Source: a bacterium (lineage in GTDB: Bacteria; Zhuqueibacterota; Zhuqueibacteria; Residuimicrobiales; Krinioviventaceae). Taken from it: a DNA stretch of 64,000 nt. Location: assembly GCA_029561455.1 (NCBI GenBank), contig JAKQIY010000061.1, positions 1 through 64,000 of the forward strand. The letters are read 5' to 3'. The notes below the pieces were generated by a model, which did not search any database, was not told the origin of the DNA, and worked only from the letters and a program-made list of their open reading frames with translations. The position numbers and the translations under genes were made by a program. Positions within the stretch are counted from its first letter, which is position 1; every line of letters begins with the position of its first letter. Shown one piece after another: positions 35,908 through 46,442 of the stretch.

Positions 35908-36513
35908 TTATTGCTGCAACGCTTTTTTGGCATCTCTGGCTTTTTGTACAACCTTTTTTAACGCTTCTTTATCCAGTTTGTCATTGCGTTTAAATAATTT
36001 CGGAAATCCGGCGGCATCTTCCAGGGTTGCCGGAGAGTAACCGGCAACCGGCGCTACTCCAATTGCCAGCGGTTCCTCGCGGTCTTTGATAGTCAAAAGC
36101 AATGCACCTTCCTGATCGGCAATCTCTTTGACAATTTCCCAGGGTATATATTCCGCCCGCGGGCCCACCGGTTCAGTTTCTGCGCCCGGTCTGGTTATGG
36201 AACTGCCGAAAAGCGAATTGGGTTGAACCAGCGCTTTTTCCGTAATCCGGAATTCCAGTCCATAATAAATATTACGGAAAAATGCCGCGATAATTCCCAC
36301 TATAAACACGACAAAGAAAACGATCCTGGCGCTCATGGCAGAATAAGCGGGTAAACCAATTATTAAAAATACAATAGAAGTAAGAATTCCAGACACAAAC
36401 CCGCCCAGCAACCATGTAAAAATTTTTGTAAAAAAGCGGTTGGTCGCCCGGTAGCGCCAGCTAAACAAGGTTTTGCCAAGGTCTTTATTTTTCTGCTTTT
36501 GCCAGATTTTCAT
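35908..36513 (-). CDS. Two-helix membrane protein with PH-like domain
   Basis: A 201-residue inner-membrane protein. Two hydrophobic helices (about 30-55 and 62-86) are followed by a beta-rich region starting GLEFRITEKALVQ, which looks like a bacterial PH-like (bPH/YcxB-type) domain, and a basic helical tail rich in Lys and Ala (KEALKKVVQKARDAKKAL). I do not recognise a specific family. It heads the run with the SWIM and Ldh2 genes. Confidence 0.6.
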   Translation of the reverse strand: MKIWQKQKNKDLGKTLFSWRYRATNRFFTKIFTWLLGGFVSGILTSIVFLIIGLPAYSAMSARIVFFVVFIVGIIAAFFRNIYYGLEFRITEKALVQPNSLFGSSITRPGAETEPVGPRAEYIPWEIVKEIADQEGALLLTIKDREEPLAIGVAPVAGYSPATLEDAAGFPKLFKRNDKLDKEALKKVVQKARDAKKALQQ

Positions 36514-36739
36514 TATCTGTTATACTCCTCTGCTTTTCGTAAAAAATAATTTCTATCAATCCTGACGGCGATCTTGAAATTACCTCCCCTGCAAGGTGTG
36601 TCCCTGCGGATAGCGAATGAACTACCCTGCTTTTTCATTATACTGCGGCAAATTTATTTCAAAAGCCGGTTACTGCAATATACAAAAATGACGGTTACTA
36701 TTACAAGAAAATAATTACAAATTCGCCCGGCGCCGGTCA

Positions 36740-38011
36740 TTATATTTCTACTTTATGCCTGGTTTGACCATCGCCGGTAATGACAAATTTACGGGTCGTC
36801 AACGCTTCCAGTCCCATTGGCCCAAAAGCATGCAGTTTGGTGGTGGATATACCAATTTCCGCGCCTAATCCCAGTTCGCCGCCATCGGAAAAGCGTGACG
36901 AGGCATTCACAGCCACAACCGAGGAATTGACCTCCCTGACAAACTTTTGCGCGGCCTGCAGGCTGTCCGTTACAATTACATCGGTATGTTCCGAACCATA
37001 TTTCTCGATATGCGCAACCGCCGCTTCAACATCCGGCACAACTCTAATGGCAATGATCAGCGCCAGGTATTCGGCATAATAATCATCTTCCGTTGCCGGG
37101 ACAACTCCGGAAACAAGCGCTGCAGTTTCGGCGCAGCCATGAATTTCCACATTCTTTTTATGTAATGCTGCCGCCGCTTTGGGCAGGAACCGGGCGGCAA
37201 TATCCCGATGCACCAGCAGGGTTTCCAAAGCATTGCACACCCCCGGACGCGATGTTTTGCCGTCAATAAGCAGGTTGACGGCCATTTCCTGATCGGCGTC
37301 TTTATCTACATAGAGATGGCACACGCCTTTATAATGCTTGATGACCGGAATACGGCTGTTTTCCACCACAAAGCGGATCAACCCTTCGCCGCCGCGCGGA
37401 ATGACCAGGTCGATATACTGATCCAGTTTCAGCAACTCCTGCAGCACGGCGCGATCGGTGGTCGGCACAAATGACACTATTTCCTGCGGCAAACCGGCCG
37501 CCTGCATAGCTCGGTGCATGGAATTGACAATAGCCTGGTTGGAATGGAATGCTTCGGAACCGCCGCGCAGCAACACGGCATTTCCGGCCTTTAAACACAA
37601 GGCCGCGGCATCTGAAGTTACGTTAGGGCGAGATTCATATATAATCGATATAACTCCCAGCGGGATACGCATCATGCCCACCTGAATGCCGTTGGGCCGG
37701 GTGCGCATTTCACTCATTTCACCCACCGGATCGTGCAGGGTGGCAATTTCCCGAATTGCCTTGGCCATTCCGGCCAGTCGCGATTCATTTAACACCAGCC
37801 GGTCGATCATTGCCGGCGACAGTCCCTTTTTTTGTCCGTCCTCAACATCGCGGGCGTTGGCAATAAATATCTCCTGCCAGTCATGTTCAAGGTGATCCGC
37901 TATCATGTGCAAAACGCAGTTTTTTTCCGCGGTGGTTAACCGCGCCGCCCGCCGCGACGCTTCTTTGCAAGCCGCAGCTATATCCGCCATTGCTTTATTG
38001 GTTATTTCCAT
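36740..38011 (-). CDS. proA: Glutamate-5-semialdehyde dehydrogenase
   Basis: A 423-residue cytoplasmic enzyme that reduces gamma-glutamyl phosphate to glutamate-5-semialdehyde with NADPH, the second step of proline synthesis. Seen: LGVISIIYESRPNVTSDAA, GNAVLLRGGSEA, the catalytic cysteine Cys259 in SRPGVCNALETLLVH, and a C-terminal segment ELGLGAEIGISTTKLHAFGP. Length is normal. The ATG at 38011 has a strong GGGAGGAG just upstream and lies inside the end of proB (17-base overlap), so the two are translationally coupled. Confidence 0.96.
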   Translation of the reverse strand: MEITNKAMADIAAACKEASRRAARLTTAEKNCVLHMIADHLEHDWQEIFIANARDVEDGQKKGLSPAMIDRLVLNESRLAGMAKAIREIATLHDPVGEMSEMRTRPNGIQVGMMRIPLGVISIIYESRPNVTSDAAALCLKAGNAVLLRGGSEAFHSNQAIVNSMHRAMQAAGLPQEIVSFVPTTDRAVLQELLKLDQYIDLVIPRGGEGLIRFVVENSRIPVIKHYKGVCHLYVDKDADQEMAVNLLIDGKTSRPGVCNALETLLVHRDIAARFLPKAAAALHKKNVEIHGCAETAALVSGVVPATEDDYYAEYLALIIAIRVVPDVEAAVAHIEKYGSEHTDVIVTDSLQAAQKFVREVNSSVVAVNASSRFSDGGELGLGAEIGISTTKLHAFGPMGLEALTTRKFVITGDGQTRHKVEI

Positions 38012-39134
38012 GCTCCTCCCGTTTTATCAAAACCATCTCATCCCGGTTAACGACCTCCTCAGAATAAAAATAATCCACCAGCTTTTCTATTTCCTGACTT
38101 TTTTTGCCGATGATCTTTTTCAAATCCGCACTGCCATATTGGGTAATACCCTTGGCAATAATTATTTCCTGTTCGCCTCCGGCAAAAATGATCTCTATTG
38201 TATCCCCGGCGTTGAATTCACCGCTCAGCTTGTTAATTCCCGAAGGCAGCAGCGATGCGCCTTTGGATACCAGCGCATTGACCGCCCCCGAATCGACATA
38301 TATCTTGCCGGCGCTGGCGCGGGCATGCAGCATCCAGTGCTTTTTACCTTTTAGCGGGTGTTCCGCTTTGGTAAAAATGGTGCCGCAAATGATATTATTT
38401 AATAATAATTCAAAATAACCGCGTTTGGTACCGTTCATAATAATAGTATTAACGCCGCCGCAGGTGGCTTTTTCGGCAGCCTGGATTTTGGTCAGCATTC
38501 CGCCGGTTGCTATGGTATTATCCGTTCCCCCGGCCAGTTTATAAATGGATTCATCAATCATATCGACGCGGGGTATCAACTGCGCGGCGGGATTTTTATG
38601 GGGATCGGCATCATACAAGCCGTCAACATCCGAGCAAATGATAAGTAAATCCGCATCAGCCAGCACGGCTACATAAGCGGCCAGGTTATCATTATCACCT
38701 ACTTTGAGTTCATCAACAGCCACCGTATCGTTTTCATTTATGATCGGCAAAGTCTTCATGCTTAGCAGTTCCATCAGGGTGTTTTTGGCATTGACAAACC
38801 GGTTGCGGTTATAAATATCATCATAAGTAAGTAATAGCTGGGCGCAAGGCAGGTCGAATAACCGCCCCCATAACGCCATAAGCAGGGACTGCCCAATTGC
38901 AGCCAAAGCCTGCTTTTCCGGTATCGTGCGATGTTTTTTGCCGATCAACTGCGGCTGGGTGGATAGCCCTGAAGCGACCGCTCCCGAAGAAACCAGGATA
39001 ATTTCCTTACCCCGGTTGATGCACTCCATGATGAAACTGGCTATGTCCAAAAGATACTTGGTGCTGCATTTATTGCCGCCGGCGGTCACCAGGCCGCTGC
39101 CCACCTTGATCACCGCCCGTTTCCATTCCGGCAA
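37995..39134 (-). CDS. proB: Glutamate 5-kinase with PUA domain
   Basis: A 379-residue cytoplasmic enzyme that phosphorylates glutamate with ATP, the first and usually proline-inhibited step of proline synthesis. The amino-acid-kinase domain covers about 1-260 (RAVIKVGSGLVTAGG, LVSSGAVASG, NENDTVAVDELKVGDND, DVDGLYDADP, GTDNTIATGGMLTKIQAA). A PUA domain follows (about 285-360). The start is probably TTG at 39134, placing the kinase strand near the N-terminus as in the family; the ribosome-binding site is weak, so an upstream non-ATG start cannot be excluded. It is immediately upstream of proA. Confidence 0.95.
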   Translation of the reverse strand: MPEWKRAVIKVGSGLVTAGGNKCSTKYLLDIASFIMECINRGKEIILVSSGAVASGLSTQPQLIGKKHRTIPEKQALAAIGQSLLMALWGRLFDLPCAQLLLTYDDIYNRNRFVNAKNTLMELLSMKTLPIINENDTVAVDELKVGDNDNLAAYVAVLADADLLIICSDVDGLYDADPHKNPAAQLIPRVDMIDESIYKLAGGTDNTIATGGMLTKIQAAEKATCGGVNTIIMNGTKRGYFELLLNNIICGTIFTKAEHPLKGKKHWMLHARASAGKIYVDSGAVNALVSKGASLLPSGINKLSGEFNAGDTIEIIFAGGEQEIIIAKGITQYGSADLKKIIGKKSQEIEKLVDYFYSEEVVNRDEMVLIKREEHGNNQ

Positions 39135-39350
39135 GGTAGCGCCGTTCTTGGGAATAATTTCTATAAACTTTTGCGTAGTATTGCTCCCGTTAATTTTTTA
39201 ACGTTAATAATATATTCATTTTTATTGAATGAAAATAGAAAATATTCTAAAATCGGCAAAGTGGTTTTGTAAATACCAACCAATTAAAAACTAATCAACT
39301 ACCTGGACTAATAAAAATAACTGCCGGCTGCTAGCCGACAATTTCGCCTA

Positions 39351-40253
39351 TCAACTACTTAACACCAGTAAGAAAATCCCGGCCAGCACGCCGCTCAGGG
39401 CGAGTAACTTTATTCGTTTATTGACTTCTTTGAACCAAAAACTGCCGATAAGAAACGAAATAACCACATTCAACCGCCTGACCGCAATAACCAGAACAAT
39501 TAGCGCAGCGCTGTAACTGAGCGCGCGAAAATATAAAAAATCGGAAAACACCAGGAAAATGCCGACGAGCGGAATGCTCCATCGCCACTGGAAAGGAGTG
39601 CTGGTTTTGCGCTGTGGATACCATAATACCAAAGACAGGATTAAAAATATTAAAACGATATAAAAAGAAAACCAGGTCAATACTACAATCGGTGTAAAAC
39701 CCAGCTTTTGAATGAGTTGCTTGTCATAGAGGCCGCTCAGGGAGCCGATGATTGTTTCCAGGATGAGCATATAAATCCATTTATTGCGATGAAATGAAAT
39801 CCCTTCTTGGTTACCTATCAAAGTAAAAGCATAATAAGAAAGTAAAATCAAAATCAACCCGGCCCACTGCATTGCACTGGGCTGTTCATGAAAGATCAGA
39901 ATGGCGCCGATCAGCGTCCAGAACGGCGATGTGGCGCGTATCGGCGTAAAAATGGAAATGGGTAAATGTTTTAATGCGAAAAAGCCCATCGTCCATGACG
40001 AGGCGACAATAACGGCTTTGATGATAAGATAAATATGAGCATCAAGCGGCAAAACAGGGACATATAAACCCCAGTTCTGCATGGCTAGCGGTGTAATTTT
40101 AGATAGCGCGATCACAGGCACAACCAACAAGGCGCCAAACAAGGTTGAGCCTAGTAGCACAGGAATGACCGCATTATCATTTACCGCATGTTTGCGTCCG
40201 ACCTCATAAAAACCCAGGAGAACCGCCGAACAGATACCTAATAAAACCCACAA
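39351..40253 (-). CDS. EamA/DMT-family membrane transporter
   Basis: A 300-residue inner-membrane protein with about ten hydrophobic helices in two EamA halves (the second begins near NKWIYMLILETIIGSLSGLYD). The first half shows HLPISIFTPIRATSPFWTLIGAILIFHEQ, the conserved end-of-domain signature. The substrate is unknown. The start is TTG at 40253 with GGAAGTG upstream. It is only distantly similar to the EamA protein at 17447-18337. Confidence 0.85.
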   Translation of the reverse strand: MWVLLGICSAVLLGFYEVGRKHAVNDNAVIPVLLGSTLFGALLVVPVIALSKITPLAMQNWGLYVPVLPLDAHIYLIIKAVIVASSWTMGFFALKHLPISIFTPIRATSPFWTLIGAILIFHEQPSAMQWAGLILILLSYYAFTLIGNQEGISFHRNKWIYMLILETIIGSLSGLYDKQLIQKLGFTPIVVLTWFSFYIVLIFLILSLVLWYPQRKTSTPFQWRWSIPLVGIFLVFSDFLYFRALSYSAALIVLVIAVRRLNVVISFLIGSFWFKEVNKRIKLLALSGVLAGIFLLVLSS

Positions 40254-40540
40254 GTTATCACTTCCATTTCTAACAAAAATTGAAAATTACTATTACAGGC
40301 TTGTGTCAAAATTCGGTTCCAAAAAAATTTGAAACATTCTCCGCTTCGACAAGTAACATAATGTGCTCCCTGTTACCACTGCTTTTGGCATAAATTGGCG
40401 CAAGAGAGTATGAAATTGGGAATACGTATTGCAATTGCGTCCTGAATTCGTTAAATTAACAAAATTCCGGTATACAAGGGCTAAGAACGGAATCCGGAAA
40501 TAACACAAGCAATAAAAGATAAACTTTAAAGTACAAAATT

Positions 40541-41866
40541 TTGGATCTTTTTCAAACAGAAAATCATCAGCAGCCGTCTACTCCGGCCTACCGGCCCCTG
40601 GCAGACCGGATGCGTCCGCAGACCTTGCAGCAATATGTCGGGCAAACCCATTTGCTGGCCAAAGGGAAAATTTTGCGCGAGGCTATCGAAACGGACAAAC
40701 TGGTTTCGATGCTCTTCTGGGGTCCGCCCGGCGTCGGCAAAACCACCCTGGCGCGGATCATTGCCGGCGAAACCGGTTCGGACTTTAATGCCATTAGCGC
40801 CGTAACCGCCGGGGTTGCCGATATTCGCCAGGTGATCAAACGCGCCAAAGAACTGAAGAAAATCCATAAAAAAACTATCCTGTTCATAGATGAAATTCAC
40901 CGGTTCAACAAAGCGCAGCAGGATGCACTGTTGCATAGCGTTGAAGACGGTACGCTTTTACTTATCGGCGCGACTACGGAAAATCCCAGTTTTGAAGTCA
41001 TCTCGGCGCTGCTTTCCCGCTGCCGTGTCTATAAACTGGAATCGCTCAGCCGTGATGAATTGAATGTTATTCTCGATAATGCCCTGTCTACAGATAGTAT
41101 GCTCACCTCGCTCGCTATCGGGTTGGAAGAAGACGCCCGCGCCATTTTGCTGGATTTGGCCGGCGGCGACGCCCGCAACATGCTGAATGCCCTGGAACTG
41201 GCCGCCCAGCTTTCGGTTACGGATGCGCAAAACAAAAGAATGATCGACCGGGCCCTGGTTGAAGATGCCATGCAGCGCCGCACCTTGCTGTATGACAAAA
41301 AAGGCGAATACCATTACGATGTAATATCCGCTTTTATCAAAAGCGTGCGCGGTTCCGACCCCGACGCCGCGGTTTACTGGCTGGCGCGAATGCTGGAATC
41401 GGGCGAAGACCCAAAATTCATCGCCCGGCGGCTGGTGGTGCTGGCATCCGAAGATATCGGCAATGCCGACCCGCATGGCATGATGGTAGCCACTTCCGCT
41501 TTTACTGCCGTTACCTATATCGGTATGCCCGAAGCGCGCATCGTGCTGGCGCAGGCGGCGACCTATCTGGCCTCGGCGCCGAAAAGCAATGCCTCGTACC
41601 TGGCGGTGGATCAGGCCGCCCAGGATGTACGGCAAAACCTTCCCGGCGATGTGCCGCTGCATTTGCGCAATGCCCCAACCCGGCTGATGAAAGATATGGG
41701 CTATGCCGATGGCTATAAATATCCGCATGATTTTGGCGGTTTTGTTGAACAAGGCTACCTGCCCCCGGAAATGGCAGATAAAATATATTACCGCCCGACA
41801 GAAAACGGCGTTGAAAAACGCATCAAAGAACGGTTAATGCAGTTGTGGCCAAAACGAAAAAGATAA
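40541..41866 (+). CDS. rarA: Replication-associated recombination protein A (AAA+ ATPase)
   Basis: A 441-residue cytoplasmic AAA+ ATPase of the RarA/MgsA/WRNIP1 family, acting at stalled replication forks. Walker A is [13 protein letters not shown] (61-73) and Walker [19 protein letters not shown] (113-130); sensor 1 is [13 protein letters not shown] and the arginine finger LLSRCRVY. A tetramerisation domain follows near [19 protein letters not shown]. The TTG at 40541 is the likely start, since it gives MDLF, the usual start of the family. lptD follows after 17 bases. Confidence 0.95.
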   Translation: MDLFQTENHQQPSTPAYRPLADRMRPQTLQQYVGQTHLLAKGKILREAIETDKLVSMLFWGPPGVGKTTLARIIAGETGSDFNAISAVTAGVADIRQVIKRAKELKKIHKKTILFIDEIHRFNKAQQDALLHSVEDGTLLLIGATTENPSFEVISALLSRCRVYKLESLSRDELNVILDNALSTDSMLTSLAIGLEEDARAILLDLAGGDARNMLNALELAAQLSVTDAQNKRMIDRALVEDAMQRRTLLYDKKGEYHYDVISAFIKSVRGSDPDAAVYWLARMLESGEDPKFIARRLVVLASEDIGNADPHGMMVATSAFTAVTYIGMPEARIVLAQAATYLASAPKSNASYLAVDQAAQDVRQNLPGDVPLHLRNAPTRLMKDMGYADGYKYPHDFGGFVEQGYLPPEMADKIYYRPTENGVEKRIKERLMQLWPKRKR

Positions 41867-41883
41867 GCTCTGTTGCTGAACCT

Positions 41884-44619
41884 ATGCTGAAAAAAGAAGC
41901 CCTTAATCTACTTTGCCTGTACCTGTTGTTGTTAACCTTACCGGCAGCAGCGCAGCAAATCTCCGCCGTAATGGACAGCGTTGCAGGCGCAGCCGATTCC
42001 ACGCTGACGGCGCCGGCTGTGGCAGACAGCGCCTGGCAGGATTCCGTTCAAATGGATCAACCAAAACCCGTCAAGTCCGATATTGATACTACTATTTACT
42101 ATGATGCGGTCAAGATCTATACCGACGTCGATAACCGCTTTACCGAACTGGTAGGCAAGGCGGTGATTAAATATAAAAAAGTGTCCCTGAGCGCCGCCAA
42201 GATCACCCTCAACTGGAATGAAACGCTGATAACCGCCGAACCCTTGCCCGATACGGTGTGGGTGAAAAAGGACTCGACCAGTTCCGATTCGACCATGGAA
42301 ATTACCATGAACGGCAAACCGGTTATTGTGGATGGGGCTTCGGAAATGGTTGGCGACATGATGTTTTATAATTATAAAACCGAAAAAGCCCGCATCCTGC
42401 GCGGCCGCACCGAAATGGAAGGCGGCTTTTACAACGGCGAACAAATCAAACGGATCAACAGTAATACCTTTAATATCAAAAATTCATCCTATACCACCTG
42501 CCAACTGGATACAAGTCCCCATTTTCATTTTGAAGCGCAAAAGCTGAAAATGGTGACCAATGATAAAGTGATTGCCAAAAACATTGTCATGTATATGGGG
42601 CATATCCCTATGGCGTTTTTGCCGTTTGCGGTTTTTCCCAACAAATCCGGCCGGCAGTCCGGCATTCTTATTCCCCGCTATGGCGAAAGCTATATGGAAG
42701 GCCGTTCCTTGCGGGGAATTGGCTATTACTGGGCGCCGAGTGATTATTATGATTCTAATGTACAAATGGACTTTTTTGAAAAATCCGGCTTGTTGTTCCG
42801 GGGCGGCGCCCGTTACAGCGTGCGTTACCTGCTTAACGGCAACTTGTCCGGCTCGTACACCAATAGAAAAATTAACGGCGAGAAAACCCAAAGCTGGGAT
42901 ATGAGGATGTCGCACAACCAGGAAATAGACCCGACTTCACGGCTTAACATTTCCGGTTCATTTGTCAGCAATAAGGACTTTTATAAACAAAACAGCGTTA
43001 ACCTCACCTCCCGGTTAACCCAGCAGGTGCGATCCGATGCAACCTATACCAAAAACTGGCCCAAACAAAAACTCAGTCTAAGCGCCAACATGTCGCGGGT
43101 TCATTATCTTCAGGATGATGTAACCGACATGACTCTGCCGCAGTTGTCATTGCGGTTAGGGCAATCGCAAATTTTCAAGCCGTCAAAAAGCAAGGGACGG
43201 TCCAAACCGGGTGAACGCCGCCGTAATGAATCGCCCTGGTATGAATCCCTGTATTTATCCTACAATTCCAACCTGACCAATAAAAAGCACGAATATCTTG
43301 TCCGAACTACCGTTGATACAACCAAAGATGAAGAAACTACCCGGCGTATCAGCCATGACCTGGATTTCTCGCTGAACAGTCCACAAAAATATTTTGGGAT
43401 ATTATCCGTTAACCAAAACCTAAGTTTTACCGAAGACTGGTTCGATGAAACCCAGGCTTATTCTTACAATTCTGCAACCAACACTATTGACGCCAGCGAT
43501 AAAAAAGGGTTTGCCGCCCGCCACACTTTTTATTATAGCGCCTCTGCCAATACCAAATTCTACGGCATGTTTGCCCCGGGCATCGGTGATATTCAGGCTA
43601 TCCGCCATGTGGTTACCCCTTCTTTAACCTTTAGCTATCAACCCGATTTTTCAGATCTCAAATGGGGGTATTACACCGAAATTAAAAAACCGGACGGCTC
43701 CAGCATAAAAAAGGATCGCTTTGGCGGCACCGGCCAGGGTGCTCGTAAAAATGTTTCACTGAGCGTTAGCAATATTTTTCAAATGAAAAAAGGCTATGGC
43801 GATAAAGAGAAAAAGTTCGACCTGTTCTCGATGAATTTTGGCACCGGCTTTAATTTCGAAGCCGAACAACACAAACTATCGGACTTGACGACCTCATGGC
43901 AGGCAAATCCCGGCAGAGATTTTAGCCTCAGCGCCGGAACCACGCACAGTTTTTACCAATGGCAGTCGGTATCAAGCGGTTCTTTTTCAAGCGGGTCGCG
44001 CTCAAACCGGTATCTGTTTGAAGATGACGGCTGGAAAAAAGGCCGCATTGCGCAACTGACGTCGTTGCGCTTGAATTTCTCTATTCGTCTGCAGGGCAAG
44101 GAAGACAAAGATAAACGGCAGAAAACAGCGCAGGACCCGGATGCCGGCGCTATTGACCGCGAACCGGACCCCTTGCAGGAAGAAGAAGAACTGAGTGTAT
44201 TGGAAGAGGATTTGGTCAGGCGGGGCAGCCGCTTTGATGAGCAGAGCCGGCTAAACACGTTGACCATTCCCTGGAAATCCAATTTAAATTTCAGCTTTAG
44301 CCTGGACAAGAGCGACCCAAATAAGACCAGAAAAATATATTATATGGATATTCAGGGCGCGGAAGTGAGCCTGACCAAAAACTGGCGACTCGCCTATCGC
44401 ATGCATTATGATCTGGGGAAAAAAGCCATCTCCTATCACAGCTTTACCATTTACCGCGATCTGCATTGCTGGGAAGCGACCATCGAATGGGTGCCCTCCG
44501 GCGCTGGAAAAAGAGTTTATGCTATCGTCCAGATCAAATCATCGGTGCTCAGAGATATCAAACTGGAAAAACGCGGCGGCGGCGCTGCCTCGACTATGTT
44601 CGGATACCCCGCTTATTAA
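41884..44619 (+). CDS. lptD: LPS-assembly protein LptD (OstA family)
   Basis: A protein of about 911 residues in the outer membrane, probably the channel that inserts lipopolysaccharide. The ATG at 41884 gives a signal peptide (MLKKEALNLLCLYLLLLTLP, cut after AAA/Q); an earlier GTG would overlap rarA. The N-terminal OstA-like beta domain (about 70-230) includes KAVIKYKKVSLSAAKITLNW and NTFNIKNSSYTTCQLDTSPH. Then comes the barrel, with the family signature MAFLPFAVFPNKSGRQSGILIPRYG (only part quoted elsewhere) and LRGIGYYWAPSDYYD. No LptE partner is adjacent, but lptE is usually elsewhere. Confidence 0.9.
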   Translation: MLKKEALNLLCLYLLLLTLPAAAQQISAVMDSVAGAADSTLTAPAVADSAWQDSVQMDQPKPVKSDIDTTIYYDAVKIYTDVDNRFTELVGKAVIKYKKVSLSAAKITLNWNETLITAEPLPDTVWVKKDSTSSDSTMEITMNGKPVIVDGASEMVGDMMFYNYKTEKARILRGRTEMEGGFYNGEQIKRINSNTFNIKNSSYTTCQLDTSPHFHFEAQKLKMVTNDKVIAKNIVMYMGHIPMAFLPFAVFPNKSGRQSGILIPRYGESYMEGRSLRGIGYYWAPSDYYDSNVQMDFFEKSGLLFRGGARYSVRYLLNGNLSGSYTNRKINGEKTQSWDMRMSHNQEIDPTSRLNISGSFVSNKDFYKQNSVNLTSRLTQQVRSDATYTKNWPKQKLSLSANMSRVHYLQDDVTDMTLPQLSLRLGQSQIFKPSKSKGRSKPGERRRNESPWYESLYLSYNSNLTNKKHEYLVRTTVDTTKDEETTRRISHDLDFSLNSPQKYFGILSVNQNLSFTEDWFDETQAYSYNSATNTIDASDKKGFAARHTFYYSASANTKFYGMFAPGIGDIQAIRHVVTPSLTFSYQPDFSDLKWGYYTEIKKPDGSSIKKDRFGGTGQGARKNVSLSVSNIFQMKKGYGDKEKKFDLFSMNFGTGFNFEAEQHKLSDLTTSWQANPGRDFSLSAGTTHSFYQWQSVSSGSFSSGSRSNRYLFEDDGWKKGRIAQLTSLRLNFSIRLQGKEDKDKRQKTAQDPDAGAIDREPDPLQEEEELSVLEEDLVRRGSRFDEQSRLNTLTIPWKSNLNFSFSLDKSDPNKTRKIYYMDIQGAEVSLTKNWRLAYRMHYDLGKKAISYHSFTIYRDLHCWEATIEWVPSGAGKRVYAIVQIKSSVLRDIKLEKRGGGAASTMFGYPAY

Positions 44620-44632
44620 TACCGAATTACCT

Positions 44633-45184
44633 TCAATCAATCCGGTTATTCATTATCACGTTATCCTGATAAAACTCTTCGTCATCATCATCCATACAAT
44701 CATAGATATTTTGCACAGTTCCCCTCTCAAGGTACTGTATCCACTGGGCGCTTAACTGCACCGGACAATACTTTTTACGCGGATCGCTATTGGGCATGGA
44801 TTGCAGTTCGCCAATAGCCAGGATAATGCTGCCCTTTTTCAAAAATCGTTTGCATTGCAATGCCTGGTTCGACCAAACCACTATGCTGACATAACAAATC
44901 TCTCGTTCCTGTTCTTCCGGGGGTTTCATGCTTTTATCCGGAATGGTATGGATGACAAAATTCGTCACCGCTATACCCCGTTTGGTTTTGCGAATTGGCG
45001 GATCATGGACAAGTACCCCGGCTACCGCAACCTGGTTCACCATCGGGAATTTATAGCCTTTATCAAACCGAAACCGCTGCGTATAATCGGGTTCTGGCGC
45101 ATAAACTCCCATTTCTTCTAAAATAATTATCTCTTTATAACGGTCTTTCTCCCGACTCACCACTTTTCTCCTGGCTGGCGACAT
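44633..45184 (-). CDS. ssb: Single-stranded DNA-binding protein
   Basis: A cytoplasmic OB-fold protein of up to 183 residues. The OB domain begins at about residue 48 (MVNQVAVAGVLVHDPPIRKT) and includes GIAVTNFVIHTIPD, ICYVSIVVWSNQALQC and GSIILAIGELQSM. An acidic tail (DDDDEEFYQ) lies near the C-terminus, as expected for partner binding, though the usual DDIPF end is not present. From the first ATG there is a 47-residue N-terminal extension that typical SSBs lack; internal starts at residue 25 or 48 are possible and no ribosome-binding site clearly decides. It converges with lptD. Confidence 0.85.
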   Translation of the reverse strand: MSPARRKVVSREKDRYKEIIILEEMGVYAPEPDYTQRFRFDKGYKFPMVNQVAVAGVLVHDPPIRKTKRGIAVTNFVIHTIPDKSMKPPEEQEREICYVSIVVWSNQALQCKRFLKKGSIILAIGELQSMPNSDPRKKYCPVQLSAQWIQYLERGTVQNIYDCMDDDDEEFYQDNVIMNNRID

Positions 45185-45259
45185 CTGGTCTACTAATTAA
45201 TTACAGGCGCTGTTTTACTGCTTAATATAGTATATACCTGATACAGACGAATAATTATA

Positions 45260-46087
45260 TTAAATATATTTTTGCTGAATGAATAGCTCTAGACTACCGT
45301 ATGCGGAAGGGCTTGTTAACCTGGTATTCACTCTTAAAAAGCCGGCCAGGGTACAATCGTCGGCCGGTATTATAACAATACTTGTATATTCAAATCTGTC
45401 GCGGGCACGATTACTTTTATCGATAATTTCCCGAACAGACAATGATGTGGAAGCTGTAAAAAGTAATTCCGGTTTGGAATGTGCATTACACTGTATTAAT
45501 CCTGAACTTGTTAAATTTACATCGTCGGGCAGCAGCCCCAGTTCCTCCTCAAGCTCTTTAAACATCGCCTGGCGAATATCCAGGTTAATACTTTTTTCAT
45601 CCATACCAACATGCCCGCCGAAAACATCTATGCAATTACGATATTCACCTACCTGGTTACTTCTACGCATTAAAACCATAAATTGATCCCTGCAAACAAC
45701 CAGAGCGCTGATTCCCAAAGCCCGTGCAAAACAATTAATACCCCAGTTCTCGGCAATCAGCCGGGCATGACTGTTGGTATACATTAGGGTTCTATAATCC
45801 GTTATGCTGGTGTTTAATAACAAGGTATTAGCATCAACAGACCAGGAATCAAGCCGTAATAACAAACCATTAAAAAGGTGTTTTCGATTTCGTATTCTGT
45901 TCCAGTACAATTCTATGTTTTGCTGCATTTCCGCCGGTAATGGATGAAACACCGGATGACAGACAACCCGGACATTGGCAAAACCCAATTCCAGGACGCT
46001 GTATCCTTTACTTTTCTTTTTCAAAGAACATCTCGCTTGTAATAAAACTTTATTTTCCCGTTCTGATCCTGCCGGGGTAACCGGCAT
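45260..46087 (-). CDS. Nudix-fold hydrolase-like protein
   Basis: A 275-residue cytoplasmic protein. A Nudix-like segment is seen at about 150-180: DVFGGHVGMDEKS followed by AMFKELEEELGL, where Lys replaces the Arg of the REuxEExGu core and the spacing inside the box is longer than standard. An N-terminal region of about 110 residues (LELGFANVRVVCHPVFHPLP, then TLLLNTSITDYRTLMYTN) resembles the front part of NUDT22/UDP-sugar-pyrophosphatase-like proteins. The substrate is unknown. No ribosome-binding site is clear before the ATG. Confidence 0.6.
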   Translation of the reverse strand: MPVTPAGSERENKVLLQARCSLKKKSKGYSVLELGFANVRVVCHPVFHPLPAEMQQNIELYWNRIRNRKHLFNGLLLRLDSWSVDANTLLLNTSITDYRTLMYTNSHARLIAENWGINCFARALGISALVVCRDQFMVLMRRSNQVGEYRNCIDVFGGHVGMDEKSINLDIRQAMFKELEEELGLLPDDVNLTSSGLIQCNAHSKPELLFTASTSLSVREIIDKSNRARDRFEYTSIVIIPADDCTLAGFLRVNTRLTSPSAYGSLELFIQQKYI

Positions 46088-46442
46088 GACTAATAATAAC
46101 CACTAGTAATTGTGTTCCTTGTATAAACCTGAAAATTCCTGGCTCTTGCTTGTTTCATGTCTAAATTGACCAGGTAATCGACCGCATTATTAACGAACGC
46201 TGGTCAGAATAACCTGGATCGGAAAGTTAATAACACGGTAAATTGGCAGTGTTGCCGGTATCACCAAGGGATTTTTGCTCACTTGTCATTTTACCGAAAA
46301 AAGGTAACAGAGAGTGTCACCCAAAATCTATTTACTTTTTTATTATTTTTAATGGTGGTTTCCGAACGCCCGGCAACAAAGTTTAAAGGCCTGGTTATCA
46401 AAAACAAATTTTGTTAAAAATTTTTTACAGCAACACATCCTG
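46088..46442. other. Intergenic stretch between Nudix and PduL genes
   Basis: I see no gene in this 355-base stretch. A weak hairpin TTTTACC-GAAAAAA-GGTAA lies near 46290-46307, and the 13-mer AGAGAGTGTCACC at about 46309 also occurs just before phoB (50777 onward); I attach no function to that. Confidence 0.5.
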
